A DNA stretch of 64,000 bases. Source: CAITWD01 sp963727285 (lineage in GTDB: Bacteria > Actinomycetota > Thermoleophilia > Miltoncostaeales > Miltoncostaeaceae). The notes below the pieces were generated by a model, which saw only the letters and a list, made by a program, of their open reading frames with translations, did no database searches and had not been told where the DNA came from. A program made the translations under genes and the position numbers. Below, piece after piece: positions 51,382 to 59,087 of this stretch (positions are counted from its first letter, which is position 1; the number at the start of each line of letters is the position of its first letter). The stretch lies in NCBI GenBank assembly GCA_963727285.1, contig CAVSFF010000011.1:124001-188000 (forward strand), written 5' to 3'.

Positions 51382-51795
51382 CTAGGCGCGCGTGATGGCG
51401 ACCACCGGGATCGTGCGTGTGGTATTGCGGGCGTACTCGCCGAACTGCGGGGACCGCGCGGCCTGTTCGGCATAGATGCGGTCGCGCTCGGCGCCGGTGA
51501 CCGGGGTCGCCCGGGCGGCGAACCGCTCCGCACCGACCTCGACGGTCACGTCCGGGTGGGCGACCAGGTTGTGGTACCACGCCGGGTGCTTCGGCGCGCC
51601 GCCGGCCGATGCAAACACGTAGAGCGTGTCGCCCTCGCCGAAGTACACCAGGGGGTTGATTCGCTCGGCGCCCGTCTTGGCACCGGATGTCGTCAGCAGC
51701 AGCAGGGTCGCGCCCGCGAAGTAGCCGCCGACGACGCCGTCGTTCTCACGGAATTCCTTGACGATGGCGGCGTTGAAGTCGTCCATCTCGCTCAT
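51382..51795 (-). CDS. F420H2-dependent quinone reductase/nitroreductase-like protein (DUF385)
   Basis: A 137-residue protein of the deazaflavin-dependent nitroreductase (Ddn) family, with the LLLTTSGAKTGAERINPLVYF block, followed by the nucleotide-binding PAWYHNLVAHPDVTVEV segment and FGEYARNTTRTIPVVAI. Such proteins bind coenzyme F420 and reduce quinones or nitro compounds. GAGGA precedes the ATG. This suggests the organism makes F420, as many actinobacteria do; no fbi or cof genes are in the window. Confidence 0.82.
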   Translation of the reverse strand: MSEMDDFNAAIVKEFRENDGVVGGYFAGATLLLLTTSGAKTGAERINPLVYFGEGDTLYVFASAGGAPKHPAWYHNLVAHPDVTVEVGAERFAARATPVTGAERDRIYAEQAARSPQFGEYARNTTRTIPVVAITRA

Positions 51796-52010
51796 ATCGT
51801 GTCCTCGTCCGGGGTGGTGGCGGCGCCACGGGGGGTGCCACATCGGTGACTGTCGCGCACAGTGTGCCGATCGGCTCGGCGGGACGACCCCGGGCAGGAG
51901 CGGATTGCCGCGGCCACGGCTCAAGTCCGGTGGCGGGAATCCCGACAACATCAGTAGCGCGGCACGGTGTGTTCGGACATCCGCGCATCCCGACCCAAGG
52001 CGGTTCGTAC

Positions 52011-52382
52011 GTGCTCGATGACCCCGGTCACGAGTCTGGACACTCAAAGCACCCCAACATCCACATCGCCGCCCTGTTCGACGGCGCGCTCCAGTTCGCG
52101 AGCGAGATGGTGGATGCGTGGGACAAGGGCGAGCGCAACTACGTGGAGATGCGGGCCTCGTGGGTGCAGGTCGTCCTGTCCGACCTCGCCGACCGCGTGG
52201 GGTGGGGGACCGGGACGATCGGGTTGGAGATCGCGGCGATCATGGGGTATCTGGCGCACCGGCTCGACGGCGACTCGCGCAGCCGTGCGGGCCTCGTGCT
52301 GTTTGTACGTGACCTGACCACGGTCTACGGCATCTGGGCGATGATCTGCGGCCGCGGCGCCACGCCGCGCGCAGCCGCCTAG
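52011..52382 (+). CDS. FliS-like helical protein
   Basis: A 123-residue protein. The core resembles FliS, the flagellin export chaperone: LFDGALQFASEMVDAWDKGE matches the LYDGALRFL..A..A...GD helix, followed by a helix with VQVVLSDLADRVG, then IGLEIAAIMGYLAHRL (compare GEIA.NL..LY.YM..RL) and the last helix DLTTVYGIW. It is weakly similar, and no flagellar gene is nearby except csrA 1.5 kb upstream. The GTG start follows AAGG by 11 nt and is uncertain. It could be another four-helix bundle protein. Confidence 0.45.
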   Translation: MLDDPGHESGHSKHPNIHIAALFDGALQFASEMVDAWDKGERNYVEMRASWVQVVLSDLADRVGWGTGTIGLEIAAIMGYLAHRLDGDSRSRAGLVLFVRDLTTVYGIWAMICGRGATPRAAA

Positions 52383-52408
52383 TCACCGGCCACCACAGCG
52401 CCCGGGCC

Positions 52409-52423
52409 CCGAGGTTGCCTCGG
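52409..52423 (+). terminator. small hairpin after the FliS-like gene
   Basis: CCGAGG (52409-52414), loop TTG, CCTCGG (52418-52423): a perfect 6-bp stem 27 nt after the stop, without a U-tract. Confidence 0.4.
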
Positions 52424-52434
52424 CGCCTGATCGG

Positions 52435-52467
52435 TGTCACAATCGCGCCCTTGCAACGATTGTCACA
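52435..52467. promoter_or_regulatory. inverted and direct repeats before the CBS-domain gene
   Basis: TGTCACAATCG (52435-52445) and CGATTGTCACA (52457-52467) are complementary at 10 of 11 positions around an 11-nt spacer. TGTCACAA also occurs as a direct repeat (52435-52442 and 52461-52468). The block ends 11 nt before the ATG and covers the likely promoter, so it resembles an operator. Confidence 0.45.
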
Positions 52468-52478
52468 AAGGGGATGCG

Positions 52479-52880
52479 ATGCAGGTCGGCAACGTGATGA
52501 ATCCCGTCACCGCGGTCGTGGGCCCCGAGCACACGTTGCGCCAGGCGGCGGAACGCATGATCCAGCACAACACCGGCGCGGCGATCGTGATGGACCCGGC
52601 CCTGCCGGGTCCGCATGTCATCACCGAGCGCGACCTGCTGCGGGCCGTGGCCGACGGCTCCAGCGTCGACACCGAGCTCGTCGAGTCCCACATGAACAAC
52701 GCGGTGATTACCGCGGCACCGACGTGGGCGATTTCGCAGGCCGCGGAGTTGATGGTCGCCCACGCCGTCCGCCACGTACTGGTGTTTGACGGGGACGCCC
52801 TGGTCGGTGTGCTGTCCATGCGCGACGTGGTGCGGACGGGCGTCGTCGTCCCGGCATCGGCGGCGGCGGACCCGGCGTAG
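52479..52880 (+). CDS. CBS-domain pair protein
   Basis: A 133-residue protein made of two CBS motifs (residues 1-60 and 68-125): VGNVMNPVTAVVGPEHTLRQ and VITERDLLRAV, then ISQAAELMVAHAVRHVLV and VGVLSMRDVV. CBS pairs bind adenosine nucleotides and act as regulatory sensors. No other domain is attached. AAGGGG lies 5 nt before the ATG. It overlaps at its 3' end an antiparallel membrane-protein frame. Confidence 0.85.
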   Translation: MQVGNVMNPVTAVVGPEHTLRQAAERMIQHNTGAAIVMDPALPGPHVITERDLLRAVADGSSVDTELVESHMNNAVITAAPTWAISQAAELMVAHAVRHVLVFDGDALVGVLSMRDVVRTGVVVPASAAADPA

Positions 52881-53034
52881 GGTCGTCGTCCGGAGGCGGC
52901 GGTGGCGGAGGCGGCGGGTCGTCCCGGTGCCGGTCGTCGGGTGGCGCGTTGCGTAGCTGCCACCAGACATGCGCGATGAAGCCGGCGGCCACCAGCACCG
53001 CGTAGATCATCCCGATGATCGGCATACCGGGCAT
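52708..53034 (-). CDS. small membrane-anchored Pro/Asp/Arg-rich protein
   Basis: A 108-residue frame with an N-terminal membrane helix (MIYAVLVAAGFIAHVWW), then a run of nine prolines and an Arg/Pro-rich tail. TAGAGT (53046-53041, minus) ends 6 nt before the ATG, the leaderless pattern of this window, which supports the start. The last 173 bp are antisense to the CBS gene, so either the two genes overlap tail to tail or the frame stops earlier by an error. Function unknown. Confidence 0.45.
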   Translation of the reverse strand: MPGMPIIGMIYAVLVAAGFIAHVWWQLRNAPPDDRHRDDPPPPPPPPPDDDPTPGPPPPMPGRRRPSAPRRAWTAHRPGRPRQTPVRGGRRGRPSTPRPAKSPTSVPR

Positions 53035-53040
53035 GCTCCG

Positions 53041-53046
53041 ACTCTA
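53041..53046 (-). promoter_or_regulatory. -10 element of a leaderless promoter
   Basis: TAGAGT on the minus strand, 6 nt before the ATG at 53034; the same hexamer precedes the gene at 34657. Confidence 0.4.
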
Positions 53047-53131
53047 GGACGTCGGCGGCCATCCGTCGACCGGTATCCGCCGGTCCGGCCCTCCGCTCAA
53101 GCCGTTCGCGCCGGCGGCCGATGACGGAAGG

Positions 53132-53461
53132 GTGACGACCCACTCCGCCGGGGCGGACACGCCCGCTGCCGCTACGGCCCGCGCGCGCCGCCATTTTCGC
53201 GAGATCGAGCTCGAGCATGCGCTCCGCGCCACATCCGCGCAGCAGCTCCGGGTCGTGGCCGCGCGCCGCCGCCCCGAGGTCGGGAACCGCCGCGTCGCGG
53301 TGCTCGAGCAGGCGATCGCCGATCGCCTCGAGCGTCTCGTGGCCGCCCGCCGCGCCGCCGCCGCCGATGCCCGCCGCGCGCGGACCGATCCGGGCGCAGA
53401 CGAGTTGGCGGCACGCCGGTCCCAGCGCGCCGCGCCGGCCCACCACCGGAACACCGCCTAG
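53132..53461 (+). CDS. hypothetical Ala/Arg-rich helical protein
   Basis: A 109-residue basic frame predicted to be nearly all helical (HFREIELEHALRATSAQQLR and VLEQAIADRLERLVAARRAA). The composition is Ala/Arg-rich, as chance frames in GC-rich DNA often are, but the hydrophobic periodicity looks real. No conserved domain. GTG follows GGAAGG immediately, too close for a normal site. Low support. Confidence 0.35.
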   Translation: MTTHSAGADTPAAATARARRHFREIELEHALRATSAQQLRVVAARRRPEVGNRRVAVLEQAIADRLERLVAARRAAAADARRARTDPGADELAARRSQRAAPAHHRNTA

Positions 53462-53473
53462 CCCGCCGCGCCC

Positions 53474-53908
53474 TCAGGCGCCGATATGCGGCTCCGGCGA
53501 CAGCTCGACCCGGACCACGGTGCGCTCGGCGCCGCTGCGTACGTCCACGACATCGACGAGGTTGCGGACGAGCCACAGCCCGCGGCCGCGGACCTCATCG
53601 CTGGCGGGCGGGCGATCCCGCCGTGCCACCACGTCGCCGATCCCGGTGCCGTGGTTGGACACCTCGATCACCAGGCGCCCGTCCCACCACGACTCGACGT
53701 GGAACGGCGGATCGCCGTGCTGCTGCGCGTTGGCGACCAGCTCGGTCAATGCGATCGCCACGTCGGCGGCGCGGTCGGCGAAGCCGGCCCGGATCGCGAT
53801 GTCGTGGATCTCGCTGCGCATTCCCGGGGTGGCTCCCCGGGAGGTGATCTCCGCGCGGTACCGGAACCCATGGGGCTCGCGGCGCGTGATGTGCGAATCG
53901 GGAGTCAT
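53474..53908 (-). CDS. RsbW/SpoIIAB-like ATP-binding protein
   Basis: A 144-residue GHKL ATPase of the anti-sigma factor type. The N-box is ALTELVANAQQHG, the G1 box reads VSNHGTGIGD (Asn for the usual Asp), and the G2 box is GRGLWLVRNLV. Such proteins bind and phosphorylate anti-anti-sigma factors or sequester a sigma factor. No STAS partner or sigma gene is adjacent; yyaC is next upstream on the same strand. GAGGAC precedes the ATG. Confidence 0.82.
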   Translation of the reverse strand: MTPDSHITRREPHGFRYRAEITSRGATPGMRSEIHDIAIRAGFADRAADVAIALTELVANAQQHGDPPFHVESWWDGRLVIEVSNHGTGIGDVVARRDRPPASDEVRGRGLWLVRNLVDVVDVRSGAERTVVRVELSPEPHIGA

Positions 53909-53986
53909 CGGCGGCGGTCCTCGGTCGTCGTCGAGATCGCATTGAAGCACGCCCGCCAGAGGGCACGCGTCGGTACGGGAGCCGGG

Positions 53987-54571
53987 CTAGACAACCGCCA
54001 TCGGCGTCGGGGCGTCGTGCGGCGGCGTGACGGTCCGCACCGCATCCCAGCAGGCCACACCGATCGTCTTGGCCAGCGCCTGGACGACGAACAGTCTGGT
54101 GCTCTGGAGCACGTGGGCGTCGTACGCGCCGGCGGAAATGTTGACGGTGGCCGTGATGGCGACGTCTCCGACGGTCGGAAGCGACTTGCCGACCCCGTGC
54201 CCGGGCCGCAGGCCGCGGCTGCGCAGGCTGATGAGGCCGACGGAATCGTGCGATCCCAAGGCCGCGTCGATCGCGACGACCAGTGGCGGCGTGGGATGGA
54301 GGGTGACCGCACCCAGCCGCTCGCTCAGGTTGAGCGCGTGGAGCGGGTCCTCGAGGGTACCCAGGACGTGGCGGCGGTCGTAGCCGGAACGCACCAGCCA
54401 CTGTCCGACGAGCGGCCCGAGTGCGTCACCGGTCGACCGGTCCGTTCCGATGCAGGCAAAGACCACGGACCGATCGCGTGCGCCGGCGGCCAGGAGCGCG
54501 TGTCGGAGCGAGCGGGCCAGGGTCCGCGCCGCCGCCGGATTGTCGCCGTGCACATCGATGTCGTGGGCCAT
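53987..54571 (-). CDS. yyaC: YyaC-family (DUF1256) spore-protease-like protein
   Basis: A 194-residue protein with the YyaC pattern: CIGTDRSTGDALGPLVG (residues 40-56), GTLEDPLHALNL (71-82), VVAIDAALG (98-106), GVGKSLPTVGD (126-136), NISAG and LQSTRL (155-160). The acidic residues of the GTDRSTGD and AIDA motifs correspond to those of the Gpr/hydrogenase-maturation protease fold. In Firmicutes yyaC is a sporulation gene. It is rarely noted in actinobacteria. The ATG follows a weak AAAGG site; a TAGCCT -10 (54615-54610) is upstream. Confidence 0.85.
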   Translation of the reverse strand: MAHDIDVHGDNPAAARTLARSLRHALLAAGARDRSVVFACIGTDRSTGDALGPLVGQWLVRSGYDRRHVLGTLEDPLHALNLSERLGAVTLHPTPPLVVAIDAALGSHDSVGLISLRSRGLRPGHGVGKSLPTVGDVAITATVNISAGAYDAHVLQSTRLFVVQALAKTIGVACWDAVRTVTPPHDAPTPMAVV

Positions 54572-54689
54572 CAGCCGGAGACCTTTCGCAGCCCTGAGTG
54601 GTCGAGCAGAGGCTACGGGCCGAGTGCCCCGGGGACGGCCACCCATGCGGATAGCGGGTGCCTAGTCGAACCGCGAGGGTTCGCGACCG

Positions 54690-54956
54690 TCAGCTTCCGC
54701 CGTCGATCTCGCGCCGCAGCTCGACGCGCCGTTCCGGCGGCACATCCATCCACTCGACACCGGTGATCGCGCCCTCGAGGGCCCACAGCACGACCATCTC
54801 GGTGCTCCACGGTCGCCACGCGCGCATCATCCGGTAGGCGGGGGCAGCGCCGATCGCCCGCAACTGTTCGGCCGAGTCGATGCCGACCTCGTGGAGCCAC
54901 TGGGTGATCGCCGGGTCGATGTTGGGGAGGCCGAGGACGTCCTGATCGTCGGTCAT
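54690..54956 (-). CDS. TfoX C-terminal-domain protein
   Basis: An 88-residue protein matching the TfoX_C domain: LPNIDPAITQWLHEVGIDSA followed by EQLRAIGAAPAYRMMRA and a terminal WMDVPPERRVELRRE. TfoX (Sxy) activates competence genes in gamma-proteobacteria; stand-alone C-terminal domains occur in actinobacteria without known role. The fold is HhH-like and may bind DNA. It overlaps the hflX stop by 4 bp (ATGA), so it is coupled to hflX. Confidence 0.82.
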   Translation of the reverse strand: MTDDQDVLGLPNIDPAITQWLHEVGIDSAEQLRAIGAAPAYRMMRAWRPWSTEMVVLWALEGAITGVEWMDVPPERRVELRREIDGGS

Positions 54957-56311
54957 CCGTTCCCCAGCGCGGCGATCGCGGTGTGCAGCCGTGCCGCGGA
55001 CGCCGGCGGCATCAGGCCGGTGACGCGCAGTCCGAGTTCGGTCTGGCTCTCCTGGATGTCCCGCCCGTCCCGATAGATGTCTGACAGGAGCCCGCCGGCG
55101 CTCCACGGGATAAGGACGTCGAGCGGGGTCAGGCGCTCGCGGGCGAGGTCGATCAGGCGCTCGCGCAACTCGGCCACCCCGGCGCCGGACGCCGCCGAGG
55201 TCAGCAGGGCATCGGGATGGCGCGCCCGCAGCGCCCGGATCCCGTCGTCGTCGAGCCGGTCGACCTTGTTGAGTACCAGCCGGCGCGGGATCGCGGCCGC
55301 ACCGATCTCCTCGAGCACGTCCTCGACCGCGAGCGCGTGCGCGATCCGTCGCTGCTCCGGCTCGGAGGCGTCGGCGACGTGGAGGATCAGATCGGCGTCT
55401 TCCACTTCGGTCAGTGTCGATCGGAAAGCTTCCACAAGCTGGTGGGGGAGGTCGCGGATGAAGCCGACGGTGTCCGAGAGCAGGATCCGGTAGCCGCGCT
55501 CGTCGATTGCGCGGGTCGTCGAGTCGAGGGTTTCAAAGAGTGCGTCGTTCACCGACACCTCTGCGCCGGAGAGGGCATTCATCAGGCTCGACTTGCCCGC
55601 GTTGGTGTATCCGGTCAGGGCGACCCGGGGGGTCCCGGACCCGAGGCGCCGATCGCGCATGACCGACCGCGAGCGGTCGAGGTCGCGCAGGCGGCGACGC
55701 AGGACGCCCATGCGATTCCGCAGCAGCCGCCGGTCGGACTCCAGCTGGCTTTCGCCGGGCCCCCGGGTGCCGACGCCGCCGCCGAGCCGCTCGAGGTGCT
55801 GCCAGAGGCCCTCCTGGCGCTGATACGAATATTCGAGCTGTGCGAGCTCGACCTGCAGCTTGCCTTCGGCGGTCTTGGCATGCAGCGCGAAGATGTCCAG
55901 GATCACTGCCGTGCGATCCACGACACGGATCTGGAGACGGTCCTCCAGCGCCCGCTGCTGACCCGCGCTCAGTTCCCCGTTGACGGCGACCAGGTCGGGG
56001 GTGAACGTCGGAAACATCTCCAGGACCTCGTCGAGCTTGCCCCGGCCGAGATAGGTCTTGTGGTCGGGACGCTCGCGTTGCTGGACGACCTGAGCCACCG
56101 TCTGGGCGCCCGCGGTCCGCAGGAGCTCGACCAGTTCGATGAGCGAGTCCTCGGCGTCTTCGTCGTGGCGGCGCACCGAGGCGATGACGATGGCCTTCTC
56201 GGGCCCCGTGTCGACCAGTTCGCCGGCGGCGTCGTCGACCGCGGCGCGGCCCCGGTAGGTGCGCTGCAGCTGCCGGTCCTTGCCGTGATCGAGATAGCGG
56301 TCCTTGCCCAC
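54953..56311 (-). CDS. hflX: ribosome-associated GTPase HflX
   Basis: A 452-residue GTPase that splits stalled or heat-damaged ribosomes. The N-terminal ligand domain has the family TYLGRGKLDEV and GGGVGTRGPGESQLE segments. The G domain has G1 GYTNAGKSSL, G3 DTVGF and G4 NKVD. The C-terminal domain ends with LIPWSAGG. The GTG start is supported by CATTAT (56324-56319, minus) 7 nt upstream, a leaderless pattern. The TfoX-like gene follows. Confidence 0.93.
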   Translation of the reverse strand: MGKDRYLDHGKDRQLQRTYRGRAAVDDAAGELVDTGPEKAIVIASVRRHDEDAEDSLIELVELLRTAGAQTVAQVVQQRERPDHKTYLGRGKLDEVLEMFPTFTPDLVAVNGELSAGQQRALEDRLQIRVVDRTAVILDIFALHAKTAEGKLQVELAQLEYSYQRQEGLWQHLERLGGGVGTRGPGESQLESDRRLLRNRMGVLRRRLRDLDRSRSVMRDRRLGSGTPRVALTGYTNAGKSSLMNALSGAEVSVNDALFETLDSTTRAIDERGYRILLSDTVGFIRDLPHQLVEAFRSTLTEVEDADLILHVADASEPEQRRIAHALAVEDVLEEIGAAAIPRRLVLNKVDRLDDDGIRALRARHPDALLTSAASGAGVAELRERLIDLARERLTPLDVLIPWSAGGLLSDIYRDGRDIQESQTELGLRVTGLMPPASAARLHTAIAALGNG

Positions 56312-56318
56312 GGACTAG

Positions 56319-56324
56319 ATAATG
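56319..56324 (-). promoter_or_regulatory. -10 element of a leaderless promoter (hflX)
   Basis: CATTAT on the minus strand ends 7 nt before the hflX GTG; no ribosome-binding site is present. Confidence 0.45.
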
Positions 56325-56470
56325 CACCTCGCGCGGCCCGCCGGTGCGGCCGCCGTCGCCACTGCCGCTCCGGTACGGTCCCGCGAGGCCGTCCCGCGGG
56401 GCTCGGAATGCCGGCGGCCGGAGTAATCTCTATTCACCGCACCACGCGCACGGAACTCGGGGGGAACGCG

Positions 56471-56725
56471 ATGGGGATCGAAGACGGCGTCGACAAGGTC
56501 ATCAACAGCGAGACCGCGACGCACAGGCACATGGTCGACTACACGCTGACCCAGCTGGCCGACGGACGCCATCTGTCGGAGATCATGAGTGACGACAACC
56601 TGACCACGGCGGCATCCCGCACGGACCGGCGCAAGCTGCTCGAGGACCCCCGTGTCGTCGGGGCCGTGCACCACGACATCATCGCCGACATGCGAGCACA
56701 GCTCGACGCGGCTCTGGACGAATAG
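56471..56725 (+). CDS. hypothetical protein
   Basis: An 84-residue acidic helical protein without recognised domain; His-rich (two His-containing segments: ATHRHMVDYT and GAVHHDIIAD). GGGGGAA lies 6 nt before the ATG and TAATCT (56424-56429) may be its -10. It lies between divergent hflX and the two-component system. Confidence 0.55.
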   Translation: MGIEDGVDKVINSETATHRHMVDYTLTQLADGRHLSEIMSDDNLTTAASRTDRRKLLEDPRVVGAVHHDIIADMRAQLDAALDE

Positions 56726-56847
56726 CGGAGTACACTTGTCCCGGCGGCGGGGGCCGAACGCGCCCCGGGACACCCGTTCTCCAAAGCCGCAGACTCCGGT
56801 GGCACGTCCCCGGAGGCGTCGCGCGAAAGGCCCTTGCGCACCGGCCG

Positions 56848-58293
56848 ATGCACGAGTTCTTCTCGCAAAACCAGACGATCGTCGTCTTCGCCCACGGGCT
56901 GGTGCTTTTCGCCCTGGGATTTGCGGTGTGGCTGCAACGACGCCGTGCGAGTCAGCTGGTCCTGACCAATGCGCTGATCTGGTTGGCGGCGTTCGCGGTG
57001 ATCGAGGCGTTCGCGATCTGGGGTAACGTCTTCATCCCGATCCAGCAGCGCTATCTGCAATCGGGCTACATCGACGGACTCCACGTCATACGCGCCGTGC
57101 TCGAGACCGCCGGGTTCCTGTTCATGGTCCAGTTCGGGCTGCGGCTGATGGAGTTTCCCCGTCGGATCCGCCTGCTGCTGACGACGGCGGCGATCGCCGG
57201 CTGGGCGGCCATTCTCCTCGGCGGGGCGATCGCCGCCAACGAACAGCAGTGGTCGGCCGAGCAGTGGTCGGCGTCGGTCGACAACGTGGCGCGCATCACG
57301 CTGCTGCTGATCGGCGCGCTCCTGGCGGCGGTGGGGCTCTGGCGCCAGCGCGGCGAGCTGTCGGCGGAGGGGATGACCAGCATCCGGCCGTCGGCCGCGG
57401 CCGCGGCGGCGGTCCTGGCGATCTACGCGGTCGTCGGCGGCACGATCGTTGAGTCGGCGCCGTGGGAGCCCGGGCTGATCTCCAAGGACCGCTGGTTCGA
57501 GGTCTCCGGCATTCCTCTCGACCTGGTACTGGCCGTCGCCGGTCTGGCGCTGTGCGTGCTCGCCGCGAACCTGCTCGAGATCTTCGAGGTCGAGGCCAAG
57601 CAGCGCGAGGAAGGCCTGGAGCGGTCGCGAGCGATCGCCGAGGAGCGGGCCCGGTTCCGCCGTGATCTCCACGACGGGACGATCCAGTCGATCTACGCGG
57701 CGGCGCTGCGGCTCGAGGCGATTGCCCTGCGCGCCGAGGAAGGCCCTGCCCGCAACGAACTTCGCGGGGTGGTCGCCGATCTCAACACCGTGACCGACGA
57801 CATCCGCTCGTACATCACCGACCTCTCCCAGACCCCGGACACACCGGCGGGGATCGCCGCGCGGCTGCGCGAGATCGCCGGCGAGTTCGACGCAGAGAGC
57901 GACATCGACGTTCACCTCCAGGTGCGCGGCCTGTCATTCTCGGGTCCGGTCCCACAGGGGGCGGCCAAACATCTCGAGCAGATTCTGCGCGAGGCGCTGG
58001 CCAATGTCGCACGGCACGCCGGGGCGTGTGATGCCGATGTCCGGCTCGTGTTCGCCCAAGATGAGCTTGAATTGATGATCAGCGACAACGGCTGCGGAAT
58101 CGCCGCCGCTGCAGACGGCCACTCCGGTTTCGGATTGCGCAACATGCAAGAGCGTGCCCGTCGACTCGGCGGGCGATTGAGCGTCGATCACATGGCGCCC
58201 GGCACACGGATCGTGGTCTCGATCCCGCTCGATGTCGACATTCCCGATCCCGTCCCGTATCCGCAACCGTACCCAGCCGAGGTGATGCCCTAG
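56848..58293 (+). CDS. membrane sensor histidine kinase (NarL/LiaS group)
   Basis: A 481-residue kinase. The first 250 residues hold about seven hydrophobic helices, forming an integral membrane sensor without extracellular domain. The HisKA_3 dimerisation domain has FRRDLHDGTIQSIYAAALRL with the phospho-accepting His275. The HATPase domain has the N-box REALANVARHAGA, DNGCGI and GFGLRNMQERA. It shares one base with the response-regulator gene. The 122-bp upstream gap holds TACACT (56732-56737). The signal is unknown. Confidence 0.88.
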   Translation: MHEFFSQNQTIVVFAHGLVLFALGFAVWLQRRRASQLVLTNALIWLAAFAVIEAFAIWGNVFIPIQQRYLQSGYIDGLHVIRAVLETAGFLFMVQFGLRLMEFPRRIRLLLTTAAIAGWAAILLGGAIAANEQQWSAEQWSASVDNVARITLLLIGALLAAVGLWRQRGELSAEGMTSIRPSAAAAAAVLAIYAVVGGTIVESAPWEPGLISKDRWFEVSGIPLDLVLAVAGLALCVLAANLLEIFEVEAKQREEGLERSRAIAEERARFRRDLHDGTIQSIYAAALRLEAIALRAEEGPARNELRGVVADLNTVTDDIRSYITDLSQTPDTPAGIAARLREIAGEFDAESDIDVHLQVRGLSFSGPVPQGAAKHLEQILREALANVARHAGACDADVRLVFAQDELELMISDNGCGIAAAADGHSGFGLRNMQERARRLGGRLSVDHMAPGTRIVVSIPLDVDIPDPVPYPQPYPAEVMP

Positions 58294-58964
58294 TGGCAAC
58301 CAGCCAGACCGACGTCATTCGCATCCTCATCGTCGACGACCACGCCGTCGTCCGGATCGGCCTCAAGACGGTGCTCGCCAACGCGACCGGGTTCCGCGTG
58401 GTCGGGGAGGCGGGAACCGTGGCCGAATCGATCACCCTCGCGGTCCAGGCGCGTCCGGACGTGGTCCTGATGGACGTCCGACTTCCGGACGGATCGGGCG
58501 TGGAGGCGTGCCGGCGCATCAAGGCCGACAACCCCGACATGCGGGTGGTCATGCTGACCTCCTACCAAGACGAGGAGGCGATCGTCGGATCGGTGATGGC
58601 GGGCGCCAGCGGGTACCTGCTCAAGCAGGCCGACGCCGAGCGCCTGATCCAGGCCATTCGCGACGCCGCCGCCGGCGAGTCCTCGCTCGACCCGCGCGCC
58701 GCGGGCACCCTGCTGACCCAGTTCCGCGAGCTCTCGGCCAAGCAGGCCGAGGCCGAACTCGCCGGCCTGACCGACCGCGAACGCCGCATGCTGGCGCTCA
58801 TCGCCGAGGGCTACACCAACCGCGCCATCGGCGAGGTCCTGCACCTGTCCGAGAAGACCGTCCGGAATCACGTCAGCCAGCTGCTGCGCAAGCTCGGCTT
58901 CCAACGCCGCTCGCAGGCCGCCGCCTGGGCCGGACAACGGCGACTGGAACTGCCGCCCGCCTAA
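58293..58964 (+). CDS. NarL/FixJ-type response regulator
   Basis: A 223-residue regulator with a receiver domain (VDDH at 14-17, phospho-acceptor Asp61 in LMDVRLPDGSG, Lys in YLLKQA) and a LuxR-type HTH (LTDRERRMLALIAEGYTNRA, followed by KTVRNHVSQLLRKLGFQRR). DevR/DosR of Mycobacterium is a relative. The GTG shares one base with the kinase stop. It is the partner of the upstream kinase; targets are unknown. Confidence 0.9.
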   Translation: MATSQTDVIRILIVDDHAVVRIGLKTVLANATGFRVVGEAGTVAESITLAVQARPDVVLMDVRLPDGSGVEACRRIKADNPDMRVVMLTSYQDEEAIVGSVMAGASGYLLKQADAERLIQAIRDAAAGESSLDPRAAGTLLTQFRELSAKQAEAELAGLTDRERRMLALIAEGYTNRAIGEVLHLSEKTVRNHVSQLLRKLGFQRRSQAAAWAGQRRLELPPA

Positions 58965-58990
58965 CCCCGCACACGCCCCACGACACGCTC

Positions 58991-59016
58991 CCGGAACCGG
59001 ACGCCTCGCGTTCCGG
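58991..59016 (+). terminator. hairpin between the response regulator and parA
   Basis: CCGGAAC (58991-58997) and GTTCCGG (59010-59016) form a perfect 7-bp stem with a 12-nt loop, 27 nt after the stop. No U-tract follows. A TAAAGT hexamer (59030-59035) downstream may belong to the parA promoter. Confidence 0.4.
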
Positions 59017-59087
59017 CCGGGAGGACTCCTAAAGTCAGAGTCGAACACCTGGCACCAGGATCCTGCCATCCGGCCGAGGCACAATCG

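Noticed and set aside
59025..59060. TAAAGT before parA as a FliA/WhiG-type promoter
   Set aside because: The matching -10 (GCCGATAA-like) is absent at the needed distance.
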